From Conchocele bisecta (Eukaryota > Mollusca > Bivalvia > Lucinida > Thyasiridae): a stretch of DNA of 64,000 nucleotides. The notes beneath the pieces were generated by a model that was not told where the DNA came from, did not search any database, and worked only from the letters and a program-made list of their open reading frames with translations. This document shows, piece by piece, positions 34,601-45,318 of this stretch (within the stretch, counting starts at the first letter, position 1; each line of letters opens with the position of its first letter). The stretch is taken from positions 12,985,043 to 13,049,042 of the forward strand of contig CM055267.1 in NCBI GenBank assembly GCA_029237695.1. Direction: 5' to 3'. Both the position numbers and the translations under genes were made by a program.

Positions 34601-34895
34601 TGCATAATGGGTGCATTGATCATTAATGGGAACTTGCATAATGGGATGACATTGACTCCATATTAATTGGAACTTGCATAATGGGGAGCATTGACTCTAT
34701 TAATTGGAACTTCATAATGGGATATTGTTAATTGGAACTATTGAATCATAACTTGGGATGTAACATTGACTCATATTATGGGAACTTGCATAATGGGTGA
34801 TGACAATTGACTTCATATATGAACATTGCATATGGGGAATGATGAACATTGACTCCATTTTAATTGCAACTTGCATAATTAGATGACCATTGACA
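31640..34895. repeat. 41-bp minisatellite, about 78 copies by length
   Basis: The unit is GGGAACTTGCATAATGGGAT, then GAACATTGACTCC, then ATATTAAT. ACTCC at 31921 and 31962 shows the 41-bp period. Main variants are TTGG for TGGG, GAGCATTGACACC with a deletion, and ACTTACAT. It starts about 40 bp after the exon donor. From about 32870 to 34800 many units have one-base insertions or deletions, including a T17 run at 33438, while 31900-32860 is clean. Minus-strand frames there are not genes. Confidence 0.95.
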
Positions 34896-35079
34896 TGTTC
34901 CAATCAATATGTTGCTGCCCACTACAAGCAGCACTAGGAATTTGTATTTTCTTTATCCTGACTGGCTTGTGAAGTTATTAGGTAACCCTAAATGGCCTGG
35001 GTTTGTGGGTGTTGAGCTTCATTCCATTCCATACTGCAGATCTCCAGTTAAGACATTTATTAGTGCATTTTGCACATTT

Positions 35080-35935
35080 ATTATACCCCCACAAACAGAG
35101 TTTAGGGGGTGTATATAGTAAATACATGGTTAGTGCCTTAGAATATAAAATATATTCGGTTGAGCCTTAGACAGCTTTATTGGGGCGAGCTTTAGCGAGC
35201 CCTAATAAAGTTGTCTGGGCGAAACCAAATATATTTTATATTCTAAGGCACTAACCATGTATTTACTTTATACCGCAACCCATTTTATGTTTACGTCACA
35301 TTGATTTATGACGTAACGTCAAGTTGTCTGACTGATGTCATTACGGCCGTCTTGGATGAGGAGGACAATGAGCAGTACGGAAAACATTTTATTTTAGAAA
35401 TTCGCCCCAAAACCATGCTAGCTACCTTGGAAATGATCCAAATAAGAAGACAAGAGCTAGTTTGTTCAAATCGGTCCGGTAATTCTGAAATTATTGCAAA
35501 AAATCAATTTGAAGTGGGACAGTTTTGACAAGGTCACTTGAAGGTGGAGGAGCTCGAGAAGCTGGTCGAAAAACAACTTTTTTAGAAATTCACTCCGAAA
35601 CCCGGCTAGATAGCTTGGAAATGGTCTAACTAAGAAAACAAGAGTTAGTTTGTGAAAAAATCGGTCCAGTAATTCTAAAATTATTCCAACACTATTGAGG
35701 TGAAGTGAGACACTTTTTCCGTTGCTATTTTGAACCCACTGGTCACATGACGAGAGGTCAAAGTTGAGAAAATAAAGCTAGTACGGCTGGTACCCGGCAT
35801 TGTAATTATATGCAAACTGAGCACCAAAACAAAAGTGCAAGTTTATTATGCTACTTTGATGTATATACGGTTAGTAGCGAATATAGATGATGTTTATTAG
35901 GTTACTTCAGACGCTGGTTGCGGTATAAATAGGAG
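35080..35935. mobile_element. probable foldback composite element
   Basis: At 35110-35270 ATAGTAAATACATGGTTAGT, GCCTTAGAATATAAAATATA and a central GCTTTATTGGGGCGAGC pair with a mirrored right arm ending CATGTATTTACTTTAT. Farther on, ATTCGCCCCAAAACCATGCT..., AAGAAGACAAGAGCTAGTTT is loosely repeated at 35585-35690. A GGTTGCGGTATAAATAGG end near 35917 recalls TTTATACCGCAACCC near 35270. Boundaries are uncertain. The 75-codon frame at 35301-35528 has no known domain. Confidence 0.5.
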
Positions 35936-36100
35936 TCAACGGTCCTGTCGGTCGGGGAGAAAATAATTGAGTACCTATTATACACTGTAAATACATATTA
36001 TAAATTCAGTTATCCATTTACAAAAGTAAAAGATGCATTGATTTTCGTACAATACACTTTAGAGGCAATGCTAATCTGTAGCTCAATTCTGCACCTACAG

Positions 36101-36318
36101 GTAACGACTACGACCTGATGGCCACCCCCATCTCCCCGCAGCAGGGTGCCCTGCCGCGCCTGTTCTTCGCGGGCGAGCACACAATCCGCAACTACCCAGC
36201 CACTGTACATGGTGCCATGTTGAGCAGTCTGCGTGAAGCTGGCCGGATTGCCGATCAGTTCCTCGGGGCTCCGTATGCCCTGCCCACCCGCCAGCCTGCC
36301 GCCTCCTCCGCTGTCTGA
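36101..36318 (+). CDS. KDM1A: KDM1A/LSD1 terminal coding exon with stop
   Basis: After the split glycine it encodes [18 protein letters not shown], then [19 protein letters not shown], then [18 protein letters not shown], then [16 protein letters not shown] and TGA. FFAGEHT is the second FAD-binding motif, with the E of AGE equivalent to human E801, and ATVHGA lies beside the flavin. The proline-rich insertion of human LSD1 between MAQPITP and PRLFFAGE is shorter here. The unstructured tail ([12 protein letters not shown]) is short, as in other LSD1 proteins. The acceptor is CACCTACAG at 36100. The catalytic C-terminus is complete. Confidence 0.97.
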
Positions 36319-36490
36319 CCACCCACCTCGACTGTGTGATGCCCAACTGGACAGCCCACCACCTGCATGTGACAGCGTGACCATTCACAAAACTTCCTAA
36401 ACACTCTCATAGTCAAAACTAGACTGTTGGTTTGGCTGTACTCTGAGATGCCAATGAAATATTAAACATTTCAGTTATAATTCCAATTTC
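36319..36490 (+). other. KDM1A 3' UTR
   Basis: Sequence after TGA has no repeat match until 36497. A likely polyadenylation hexamer is at 36461. Cleavage would be expected some 10-30 nt later, close to where an M2 fragment starts, so the UTR is probably only about 165 nt. This is inference from the signal. Confidence 0.6.
36461..36466 (+). terminator. poly(A) signal ATTAAA
   Basis: ATTAAA, the commonest variant of AATAAA, lies 143 nt after the KDM1A stop codon in ATGAAATATTAAACATT. No canonical AATAAA was seen between the stop and 36500. Confidence 0.65.
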
Positions 36491-36496
36491 TCGTAT

Positions 36497-36620
36497 CTGG
36501 GGGCTGTTTCACTAAACTTTGTACGACTACAATGTTTGTAAGTGCATAATTATGATAGTCTGTAAATTTTTGGATTTACATTTATTGAGCATAGGCTGCA
36601 TATGCAGCGGTCAGCAGGTT
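36497..36620. mobile_element. M2 foldback MITE, left half
   Basis: GGGGGCTGTTTCACTAAACT, TTGTACGACTACAATG and TTGAGCATAGGCTGCATATG match the left half of complete copies at 38025 and 48345. The right half is missing. Confidence 0.7.
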
Positions 36621-37136
36621 TTATAATGACACCGACAGAACTGTGGGCCTCTGGGTTATAAACGTGTGATAATGTAATAATGGTAACCCGTCACCACCAA
36701 TGGCACCATCTGATGGTCACATGTCCGCAGATGCTTCGTTGGCGAGAACCATCACTAATGTTTTACTCACTGAATGGCCAATGGTCTACACCCTGATCCA
36801 ACTGCACACATGTGCCAGTTGATCTGGCACTACGTTACATGGCAGCATTTTGTGTAGGTTTGTGGCGTGTCACACAGTGTCTGGTGGGTATTGAGAGCCG
36901 ATACAGAGACTGCATCGTGTCACGGCTGTCTAAAGAATGTTTTATCGTCTTAGGCCGCTAGGGCCTGACATTCTGTTAGTGGATACAATGTCGGAGGGAC
37001 TGAACTCCAAACACCGCTGCTTATCTCAGTTATGGTATGCCTTGTTACACTGGAGGAAATCTAAACTCGTGCATACTGGAAATGTATGTTTGTATGTGTC
37101 GTGCTAACCTTTCATTAAGATAGTGATAAGATACAA
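36621..37136. other. intergenic, nothing recognised
   Basis: I find no exon, repeat or hairpin in this stretch downstream of KDM1A. Confidence 0.5.
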
Positions 37137-37325
37137 AAGTGAATGAGTTTAACGTCCCAGCAACATCTAAGGTCATATAGAGACGGGACTACAGCTTAAA
37201 GTCTCAACTGACAGACCAGTGCAATGGAAATACTATGCAAGTATTTGTCACTCCTCGGGTGAGGATTGAACTCACAACCTTCAGTATTGAAGTCCAATGC
37301 CATATCCCCTAGGCCACTGCCCAGC
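37137..37325 (-). mobile_element. tRNA-derived SINE, reverse copy
   Basis: Read on the minus strand it has GCCTAGGGGATATGGCATTG, a B-box-like GGTTGTGAGTTCAATCC, and a 3' end with GACCTTAGATGTTGCTGGG. This is the same order as 28062-28245 on the plus strand. Confidence 0.75.
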
Positions 37326-37649
37326 CAAAATATGAATGTATTCCAAGCTTGAGTGTGCAACTATACGTTTTTATGTATGACACGTTTGTATTTCTCCATT
37401 CTGCAGGCGTGTTAGCTCCAGATTATGGTGCAATTCGAGTTGTGATCCCTAGTGTACCAATGTTTAGTAACATGGATCTGCTCATAGGTGACATTCAACC
37501 TTAAAAGTCAGTACCGGAAATTGTCATTTGCTGTTGTTTCCTGTTTCCCTTTTTTTTTCTCAATTAAAATGTGGTTTGACAGCCGACACATTGGCCGTCA
37601 ACTGAAGCCAGGTACTCCGTGTATGGTAGGTTATTCTAAAGGGATGAAA
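37326..37649. other. intergenic, M1 traces only
   Basis: TTGTCATTTGCTGTTGTTTC and AATGTGGTTTGACAGCC near 37517-37585 match the left arm of M1, but no right arm follows. Otherwise nothing is recognised. Confidence 0.45.
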
Positions 37650-37917
37650 TGAGACACGCCATGTGATTTTGTACTGATTTTGTATTAATTCCTGAAAATT
37701 ATTTACAAAATTTACGATATCTTCTGTAAATGATGTCGAAAGATGAAAACAATCTGTATTGCAAATTCGGAATACTATTCTGCATTTGCTATGAAGATTT
37801 TGTCATCTTTCGACATCATTTACGGAAAATATCGTAAATTTTGTAAATAATTTTCAGGATTAAATATAGTATGTTCATCCACATGTTCATAGGTACAAAA
37901 TCGTATGGCGTGTCTCA
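37650..37917. mobile_element. M3 foldback MITE
   Basis: The ends are GAGACACGCCATGTGATTTT and AAAATCGTATGGCGTGTCTC. The inner arms are AAATTATTTACAAAATTTAC, TTCTGTAAATGATGTCGAAA and their complements, with the axis near 37770. Confidence 0.85.
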
Positions 37918-38024
37918 AACGTGGGCACTGATTTTGCTGTAGTATTAGATGCGTGTGGCTTCCACATTGTCTGGGACATGGATTGACCTGTCATTCCATC
38001 CATACTCACACACGACAAGGTCCA

Positions 38025-38268
38025 TGGGGGCGTTTCACTAACTTCGTACAACTAAAATGTTTGTAAGTGGAAAATTACGATAGTCCGTAAATTTCACATT
38101 AAAAATGTTTTCTTGTAAACAATTAATGGATTTACATTTATTGAGCATAGGCTGCATATGCAGCCTATGCTCAATAAATGTAAATCCATAAATTGAAATT
38201 TACAGACGATCTTAAATTTGCACTTACGAACATTTTAGTTGTAAGAAGTTTAGTGAAACGGCCCCCAT
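38025..38268. mobile_element. M2 foldback MITE, near-complete
   Basis: It starts GGGGGCGTTTCACTAACTTC and ends AAGTTTAGTGAAACGGCCCC. The axis is GGCTGCATATGCAGCC near 38159, flanked by TTACATTTATTGAGCATA and its complement. The two arms are about 120 bp each. Confidence 0.9.
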
Positions 38269-38765
38269 GTGTCTACATGGTAAAGTATTCTGCTATATAG
38301 TTTACACAAAATGCATGCATTTGACTCGTCTCCACATCCATTTAATATATTCATTCATAAATCTAATGCGGGTCAACATTCATATATATCATATACTCGT
38401 GTGCATTCCCACATCACGACAGTGTACCGGTAGGTAGCATACCATCACCGCATTGTTCCCATCACTGAGAATCACTGGTGCTGCACTCCGCGCCGGTGTA
38501 AAATGTTTTCTGTCGAAAACTGCACCGGTTTCTTGATGAGATGCCACTTGTGAGCTATCGCATAAACACATTTTTCGTCTAGTAACTGGCAAATGTGTTG
38601 CGCCGGTTGCTTGAAGAAAATGTGTATCTCCCGCATGTAGCTGAATGGGAATTTGTCCGGATTCTAGCGCCTATTTCCACATGAAATATTTTACGCCGGC
38701 ATAGTGTGCAGCACCAGTGGGACTGAGAAATCCAACACCACGTGTGTTCAGCCGCGGTTTGCTGT
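38269..38765. other. intergenic, short inverted motifs only
   Basis: Around 38470-38710 CACTGGTGCTGCACTCCGCG and GGCATAGTGTGCAGCACCAG are complementary, suggesting another foldback with a 230-bp span. There is no coding signal. Confidence 0.5.
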
Positions 38766-39053
38766 AGCCTATTTCACCAACATTGCAAAGTATACTTTTC
38801 TAGCAAAGTATATTTTGAGGGAGAAATTTTCAATTTTAGGATAAAATTTTTATTTTACTGAATTTATTACAATGTAATAAATTCAGTATAATAATTCTGC
38901 ATACTTTTAATCATCAAATATATGCAGTCGTTAGTTCTATATGAAATAATGCATTTCGGGAGAAATCAATGATTACTCCCTCAAAGTATACTTTGCTAGA
39001 AAAGTATACTTTGCAATGTTTGTGAAATCGGCTACTGGTCCTTACTGCGACTC
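38766..39053. mobile_element. M4 foldback MITE
   Basis: Outer arms GTAGCCTATTTCACCAACAT, TGCAAAGTATACTTTTCTAG are mirrored by CTAGAAAAGTATACTTTGCA, ATGTTTGTGAAATCGGCTAC. The centre has TGAATTTATTACAATGTAAT. A close copy is at 59636-59944. Confidence 0.9.
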
Positions 39054-39346
39054 CGCCACTCTGGTAATGACCGTAGTAGACCAGCATTGGTAGACAGACA
39101 GAGAATACCGGTCTAGTGGCTTTTGATATCGAATTTATCAGGCAAGGCTAGGAAACGCGTAGGAATTCCATTTCTGAGCCGAACTTGATAAACTTGATAT
39201 CAACGGACACTAGGCTGGTATTCTATTTTTATCCCGTCAACACAGTGCGTATGTGCCGTGAAACACGGTGCCGTGAAACATTTTTGATATCCAGTCAATA
39301 CTATTTTTGCATTTTACAGCCATTTGTAGGTGTTCATGGGATAAAT

Positions 39347-39488
39347 AGAATAGTAGGTTAGTGCCGTGAATGGGAAAAAATATCTGGCGCGGCACGGAAA
39401 CGGGATGTGCTCGGCAGAGCCTCGCTCATCCCGTTTTCTGAGCCTTGCCAGATATTTTTTCCCATTCACGGCACTAACCTACTATTCT
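39347..39488. mobile_element. foldback element, AGAATAGTAGGTTAGTGCC ends
   Basis: The left arm AGAATAGTAGGTTAGTGCCG, TGAATGGGAAAAAATATCTG and GCACGGAAACGGGATG pairs with CATCCCGTTTTCTGAGCC, CAGATATTTTTTCCCATTCA and CGGCACTAACCTACTATTCT. The loop is GCTCGGCAGAGCC-like. Single copy in this window. Confidence 0.85.
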
Positions 39489-39794
39489 CTATATCAGGTT
39501 CTTTTATGCTAGCTGATGTTCAAACATAAAATAGGTTTCTTTGAAATGAATGTGGACTTATTATTTTGCGTCATTATACTGATGTCATTCATGTTACGCC
39601 ATTCGACCAATGACACGTCAGTTTTCAAATCGTTGTAACCCGGATATTCGTATCGGGTCAATGCCTGATACAGCATTTTGTTATCAGTGAGTTTGTATTC
39701 GGTCGATACAAAGCTTGTTACATAATAAATGGACACAGCAAGTAGAAAATGACATGTATAACTGTACAAGATGTAGTGTTTTGGATTTGCGACC

Positions 39795-40480
39795 AATGTA
39801 ATTCCAGATCAGCCTATCCTGCACACTCTGATCAGGATCTACACTGTTTCTAAAAAGCAATGTAGATCATTATCAGGCCAGACGAGTGCTATTTAATCAG
39901 ATGCTACACTGTGCTCCTAATCCCATAAGCCCCATTTCTCCAGTCACAGCCACAAATAGGTTGTCATGGTTGGCAGCTTGAGTGTTTCCCGAATTTATCA
40001 GCGACTCGCGTCGGGCCCTCGTCAGTCTACACAGGTCACAAACTCAATAAGCCGTGTTTTGTCATGGCTGTTTACATATGTGGATGTGGCTGTAGAAATG
40101 GGGCGTATGGGTTCTGCTACCAGTGTAAATCCAGATCAGCCTGTGCATCCGCAGTCTGATCAGGATCTGCACTGTTCGCTATTCCATCGATGAAATGCCC
40201 ATCATGCTTCTAACAAGCACTACAGATTGCTATCAGACTACAGGATCATGGCTGTTTACATATGTGGACGTGACTGCAGAAATGGGGCTTATGGGTATTG
40301 CGACCAGTGTAGATCCAGATCAGCCTGTGCATCCGCACACTCTGATCAGGATCTGCATTGTTCACTATTCCATCGATGAAATGCCCATCATGCTTGTAAC
40401 AAGCAATATATATGTAGATTGCTATCGGACTACAGGATCTGCTAATTGATCACAAGCTACACTGGTTACAAATCCCATAA
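39795..40480. repeat. G repeats, three copies (two in tandem)
   Basis: AGATCAGCCTGTGCATCCGC, TCTGATCAGGATCTGCACTG, CCATCGATGAAATGCCCATC and AGATTGCTATC recur at 40120-40220 and 40310-40430, about 195-200 bp apart. An older copy is at 39808-39900. Further copies lie at 43880, 45350, 45925 and 46255. There are no ORFs and no clear ends. Confidence 0.65.
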
Positions 40481-40539
40481 GCCTCACAAGTCCCATCCAG
40501 TGGGTGGTGGTCGGGCGAATGTGACGGTGTAAATTAACG

Positions 40540-40925
40540 GTAGGGGTTCCTCCTTATAGGAACCACGATTGGCCTGGTTTGGCCCTCAGGTACGTTTTTA
40601 TCTTTGGCTCTTTTGTTACCTGGGAGTTGAATTGGGTTATTGCCTATTATAAAAGTAGTAAGATTATTACTGATCCTACTGCTTTTGGGTGGGGCCAAGT
40701 GATTCTGGTGTAGCGAGGACCTGGCATCAGATCAGGATTATTCTGATTTCAGGGCTGAATATAGTTTTGTTATTGTAAATATTCAGTTCTGATTTTGGGA
40801 TTTTCCCCCCTTTTATACATACATGTACAGGTAATATATGGGATTTAGTACTAAACCCATTGACCCGGCCTTAAATGACCTTAGCTGTTGATAGGCCGTT
40901 AAACCTCAACAAACAAACAAATGAA
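40540..40925 (+). mobile_element. V element, forward, full length
   Basis: It runs from GGTAGGGGTTCCTCCTTATA through TGGTTTGGCCCTC, CCTGGCATCAGATCAGG and TTCTGATTTCAGGGCTGAAT to TGATAGGCCGTTAAACCTC and an AACAAACAAAC tail. The 3' 95 bp are nearly identical to 27854-27947. Confidence 0.75.
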
Positions 40926-40997
40926 CACAAGTCACATCCACATATCATGCCATGGTTGGTATGTAAATCACTATAGGGAGGAAGTGTGTATTTTTGC

Positions 40998-41085
40998 CCG
41001 GTTAGCTCAGTCGATCAATGTAAACCAGAGGTCCCGGGTTAAAGCCGCGTGGCCAGGTGCACTTTCCTCACCCTGTGACCTGGCC
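40998..41085 (+). mobile_element. tRNA-like SINE head
   Basis: GCCCGGTTAGCTCAGTCG contains an A-box and GTCCCGGGTTAAAGCC a degenerate B-box (GGTTCAAATCC type). The anticodon arm and acceptor stem do not close, and the sequence runs on into GCGTGGCCAGGTGCACTTTC, so it is a SINE promoter region and not a tRNA gene. Confidence 0.6.
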
Positions 41086-41362
41086 AGTAGAGATTTACTT
41101 CCATTTCAAGTGTCTTTACAGTAATGAGCATCTCTAAACTGGCAATTAAGTTTTCATTAAAATTCATGTTCATGATTGCAAGTGGCACAAACATGTCTCG
41201 TAGCTGCATTACAATGGAACCTTTGTAATTCTGGCCAAATAGTGTGAACCCTGATCTCCGACCGACTCGAACCTGATCTGTTTCTGCACACATCTCTATT
41301 ATTTGAACATACATATTGGTAGCATAGAAACCCTGGATTGCCAATAAATAGAAAAGGCAATG

Positions 41363-41550
41363 GTCGTCTGCTGTTTATTTTCTATTTTCCATTTTTAGCA
41401 TCAAAACATGCTTTGCCAGCACTTTAGAATAATTTACAACATGCTTTGACAGCACATTAGAACCATTTCCATTGGAAATGATTCTTAAGTGCTGTCAAAC
41501 CATGTTTTTATTGAGAAATAAGGCAAGATATAAAAGCAACAGCAGATGAC
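41363..41550. mobile_element. M1 foldback MITE with internal duplication
   Basis: The ends are GTCGTCTGCTGTT and AACAGCAGATGAC. The left arm has two versions of the CATGCTTTG(A/C)CAGCAC block (41407 and 41442). The centre is CCATTTCCATTGGAAATG. Confidence 0.8.
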
Positions 41551-41622
41551 AATTGTTGTGTGTAGCGGTCTAAGGGTTATTCAAAATGGATCATTAATTT
41601 CTGCCATCTGTTTATTATCATA

Positions 41623-42117
41623 TTAAAGGTACATGCCCACTCAGTAGGTACAACATGTTCTTTATATCGGAGACATCACCAAGAGACATTTTCTGGCAAA
41701 ATAAACATTCATTCACCATTACCCCACGTATTGATTGGCATTATTATACATTTAATATCCGACGTAAATGTCCATACTGATATCAGGGGCGATAACCGTG
41801 TTTCCTTAATATGTTAACGGGCATTACTATTTATTCTCTGTATTTATTTTTTGATATGCAATGATCATACTTTATAATCTGTCAAAAATATTATTTTTTT
41901 TCAGGCGACGCATTTAATTAGTACATGTATAAATAATTAAAAAATAGCATGCCTCATTTGCATATGAAAATAGCCCGATACCACCGCGCACCACTATCAG
42001 TAAAATAAATATTACTAAATGATTATACATGAACTGGTGGAATAGTGACACAATTATACACTTAGTTAACTCATATATAGAACATTTTGTGCCTACCGAG
42101 TGGGCATGCACCTTTAA
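41623..42117. mobile_element. P element, complete, TTAA target
   Basis: The ends are TTAAAGGTACATGCCCACT and AGTGGGCATGCACCTTTAA in inverted orientation (one mismatch on the right; the next bases CGAGTGGG differ slightly). The body matches 5282-5791 throughout, including GAGACATCACCAAGAGACAT and CATGCCTCATTTGCATATG. There is no transposase. Confidence 0.85.
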
Positions 42118-42268
42118 TAAATAAATAAATAAATTTATGATAATAAACTGAGTTATCTCGATACAACTTATAAAACATCTTAACTGCATAATTATGTCTT
42201 ACTAACTGGTTTATAGGAGATAAATCTGACTGAATCAATTTTATTATCGCATCGTTACGAAAACGTTA
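42118..42268. other. AT-rich spacer
   Basis: It begins with an AATAAATAAATA microsatellite beside the P element. Nothing else is recognised. Confidence 0.4.
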
Positions 42269-42476
42269 CAGTGGAACCTCTGTAAACCGGACACCCTGGG
42301 GACCTCCCATGGTGTCCGGTTTAGAGAGGTTCAACTGTAATTAAGCACTCCATGAACAGTTTTTGTCATTTTCAATTATGTGAAGACACGACAATGAAAG
42401 AAATGACAGTGAAACCCATCTACATTAAACACAATTGGGCCGTCAGGATGTCCGGTTTAGAGGGGGTTCTACTGTA
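42269..42476. mobile_element. pogo/Tigger-like MITE fragments
   Basis: CAGTGGAACCTCTGTAAACC, GGACACCCTGGGGACCTCCC and GTGTCCGGTTTAGAGAGG form a hairpin ending at 42339. A second diverged end, GATGTCCGGTTTAGAGGGG then TTCTACTGTA, closes at 42476. CAGTGGAACCTC with a TA flank is a known pogo/Tigger-type terminus; the class call is inference. Related copies are at 49735-49990. Confidence 0.6.
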
Positions 42477-42535
42477 CATAGTTCCCGTCTTGATCAGGTA
42501 GTAAGTTGTCTTGACACGATACTTGTCGCGTCCAG

Positions 42536-42722
42536 AGGGCCGTTTCACTAAACTTCATATGACTGAAATGTTTGGAAATGCAAACTAATGATAGTCTGTG
42601 AATTTCACATTAACAATGTTTTCTTGTAAACAATTATTGGATTTACATTTATATGCAGCCTATGCTCAATAAATGTAAATCCATCAATTGAAATTTCCAG
42701 ACGATCCTAAATTTGCACTTAC
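42536..42722. mobile_element. M2 foldback MITE, truncated right end
   Basis: It starts AGGGCCGTTTCACTAAACTT, has ATATGCAGCCTATGCTCAAT in the centre, and stops at AAATTTGCACTTAC before the right terminus. Confidence 0.75.
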
Positions 42723-43297
42723 ACTTGCCCATATTTATAGTTATTATCCCCACACCGATGGGCAAGAGGGGATGTAGCATTAGTCCATGTACGTACAGGA
42801 GTGCGTGCTTGTGTACATTAGTAACCCCTACAATTTTTCAATAACTCATGAACCGCTTCACCTATATTGACAATGTGTGTCTATGGATGGTGCTTTGTTT
42901 TGCATACGACCCATTTCCGACCGACCAAGATCAAGGTCACTGCGGACTTGCGGTTTGTAAGGCAAAAATCTTGTTTTTTTTTGTTGTTTTTTATCAGCTT
43001 AGTGATAACGATGCCCTTGTTTATTTTAAAATACGTAAAAAATGTACTTGAATATAATATTTTTTATATTGTGTTTGAAGTCAAGCAGCTCGATTGCCCG
43101 AGCTGTGCTACAGCTCGCGCTCGGCCAATCAAACCGCTTGATTAGGAGTCAACATTTCCAATACATGTTCAGAAAGAGAAATTGGGCTAGATTAATGCAG
43201 GCGGTTGTGTACTATCAGTATCAGTGAATGGACAGCTACTGCATACAGGTACCGTACCCCATTGGCTGCCCCAGGGGACAATACAACAGCAGAAACC
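42723..43297. other. intergenic, dispersed repeat and no gene
   Basis: A bivalve-type dispersed repeat (ATCCCCACACCGATGGGCAA, then ACCCCTACAATTTTTCAATA and CAAGATCAAGGTCACTG) occupies about 42740-42960. The remainder is unassigned. The short open frames here have no recognisable domains. Confidence 0.45.
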
Positions 43298-43483
43298 TGG
43301 GGGCCGTTTCACTAAACTTCTTACGACTAAAATGTGCAAAATTATGATAGTCTGTAAATTTCACATTAACAATGTTTTCTTGTAAACAATTACTGGATTT
43401 ACATTTATTGAGCATTTACAGACGATCCTAAATTTGCACTTACGAACACTTTAGTCATATGACGTTTAGTGAAACGGGCCCCT
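43298..43483. mobile_element. M2 foldback MITE, central deletion
   Basis: GGGGGCCGTTTCACTAAACT to AGTGAAACGGGCCCC. The centre palindrome GCATATGC is missing, so the arms meet at TTGAGCATTTACAGACG. Confidence 0.85.
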
Positions 43484-44032
43484 GGAAGATTTATCAACAA
43501 GAAATAAATTAGAAGTAAGCTGTTTATTCTACCATCTGAAAATTAACAATAAAATTTACAAAATACGGAACATGTGAAGGCACAATACCATGTGAACGTT
43601 AGGCTATATTTCCCAGTTAGCTTGTGGCTTACACAAGAAATAACAGTTAGACAACATTGTAAAATATAGTAGTCCAAAAATATTATTCGAGGAATGTTTA
43701 AAGTGCCTCGCAGTGCTTCCGATCAGCAGATCATGTTGGCTGGTGGTGTTGATCAGCGTGGGCTAAGGTAGACCATGTCTGTCCATCACACTAAGTTATA
43801 ACATTTTTTCAGAAGATACCAATTTGACTCGCCAACTCAAAATGTTAGGTTTTGTTTGTTTATTCCTGTTTAACGGCGAATGGAGAAATGGGGCTTATGG
43901 GATTTGTAACCAGTGTAGCTCCTGATCAAATAGCACACAAGTGTAGCCCGATAACAATCTATATTGCCTGTTAGAACCATGGCTGGAGTTCATTGATGGA
44001 ATGGTGAACAGTGTAGATCATGATCAGATTTT
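43484..44032. other. intergenic, one G repeat at 43880-44030
   Basis: GGAGAAATGGGGCTTATGGG, GTAGCTCCTGATCAAATAGC and GAACCATGGCTGGAGTT belong to the G repeat. No gene is seen in the rest. Confidence 0.5.
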
Positions 44033-44192
44033 GTTTGTTTATTAGTGTTTAACGGCCTATCAACAGCTAAGGTCATGTAAGGCCAGACAAACGTGTTCAA
44101 TCTCATTTTAACCTGCTGCATTGGGTGGGAAATCCCTAAATCAGAACGGAATATTTACATATAGAAAAAATATATTCAGCCCTGAAATTAGT
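44033..44192 (-). mobile_element. V element, reverse, 3' half
   Basis: Plus-strand text CGGCCTATCAACAGCTAAGG, CCTGCTGCATTGGG and ATATTCAGCCCTGAAATTAG is the reverse complement of the V 3' half. Confidence 0.75.
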
Positions 44193-44685
44193 AAAATGCT
44201 AGATGAAACGCTGAATAAATGTGTGTGTATTATCATCAAACTGTGTAACACTCGGGTATTCCTCCCATCTACATGGTTTCTCATCCATTGTGCAATGTAT
44301 CCCAACATTGTGGTGGCTGGATCATAAACAGGCATATTGATGTGGCAAAGAAGCTATAGAAGAATATAAGGTTCGACCTGGGAGACAAATTCATATAAGT
44401 CATATGGCTTGTTTTCGAATCCCACCTTTCTTGTATTGTAATGTACATTGTTATTTGTAATTCATAAAATAAATATTGTTTAAACCAAGGTTCGACCATG
44501 ACCAGCCGTGTGGCACATAGGGAATTGTTTGAATCCCAAGGCCGTAGGCCGCGGGTTCAAACAGTTCCCAAGTGCCACGGCAAACGTTTACCCTCAACCG
44601 GACAAGGTCGAGCGTTTGTAAAGTAGAAATGTGCACACATCTACTGAATGTATAAGTTATTTGATCTTGGACATGGGGGAATTTT
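44193..44685. other. intergenic, nothing recognised
   Basis: A small inverted motif GAACTGTTTGAA/TTCAAACAGTTCC-like pair surrounds CCGTAGGCCGCGG near 44525-44570. There is no coding signal. Confidence 0.4.
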
Positions 44686-44990
44686 TAGTTATTGGTGTTT
44701 AATGGCCTATCAACAGCTACGGTCATTAATCCCGTATTTAACCTGCTGCATTTGGGGAAAATCCCAAAATCTGAATGGAATATATACATCGAAAAAATCT
44801 ATATTCAGCCCTGAAAGTGGAATAACCTGGTGCCAGAGGTCCATACCACACCAGTCACTGGGCCCCTTTTCCCCTAAAAGTAATAGCATTACAAATAATC
44901 GTACGTGAGGGCCACACGAGGTTTCCGGTCGGGATTCCGGTAAGGATGAACCCCGATTAAATCGCATGCTCCCACCTGCCACTCACTGGA
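44686..44990 (-). mobile_element. V element, reverse, near full length
   Basis: From GTGTTTAATGGCCTATCAAC through AGCCCTGAAAGTGGAATAAC, CTGGTGCCAGAGGTCCATAC and GGGATTCCGGTAAGGATGAA to CATGCTCCCACCTGCC. It is the reverse complement of the full V order. Confidence 0.8.
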
Positions 44991-45152
44991 CATGGGGAGC
45001 ATGGGAGGGGCGGGGACTGAATATATGAATGATGAGAAACATGCACTTGGAAGTTTCCAAACAATAAAGTCATACGGTGAAGACGTTAACAGTATGGAAA
45101 ACGTGACAGACATTCAGACGGACGTACGACTTTTGCATCCATACATGTACAG

Positions 45153-45318
45153 TGCAGGACAACTCCCTCCAGACAACTCCCTCCAGACCTCCAGACAACT
45201 CCCTCCAGACAACTCCCTCCAGACTCCAGACAACTCCCTCCAGACAACTCCCTCCAGACTCCAGACAACTCCCTCCAGACAACTCCCTCCAGACTCCAGA
45301 CAACTCCCTCCAGTCCAA
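45153..45318. repeat. ACAACTCCCTCCAG microsatellite
   Basis: About 11 repeats of the 13-14-mer GACAACTCCCTCCA alternate with a short GACTCC or GACCTCC interruption. Purine-pyrimidine strand bias is strong. Open frames on both strands are by-products. Confidence 0.9.

Larger units (their letters stand above)
31603..36100 (+). other. KDM1A last intron
   Basis: The 4.5-kb intron is dominated by the 41-bp minisatellite. Beyond it, 34896-35080 shows nothing recognisable, 35080-35935 is a probable foldback composite, and 35936-36100 is plain sequence ending CTGCACCTACAG. There is no internal exon. Confidence 0.85.

Noticed and set aside
35301..35528. 75-codon frame with an acidic start (VLDEEDNEQYGK).
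   Set aside because: It lies within a probable foldback element in the last KDM1A intron, and a diverged copy follows with stops.
40998..41085. tRNA gene.
   Set aside because: A- and B-box-like blocks exist but the acceptor and anticodon stems do not pair; it is a SINE head.
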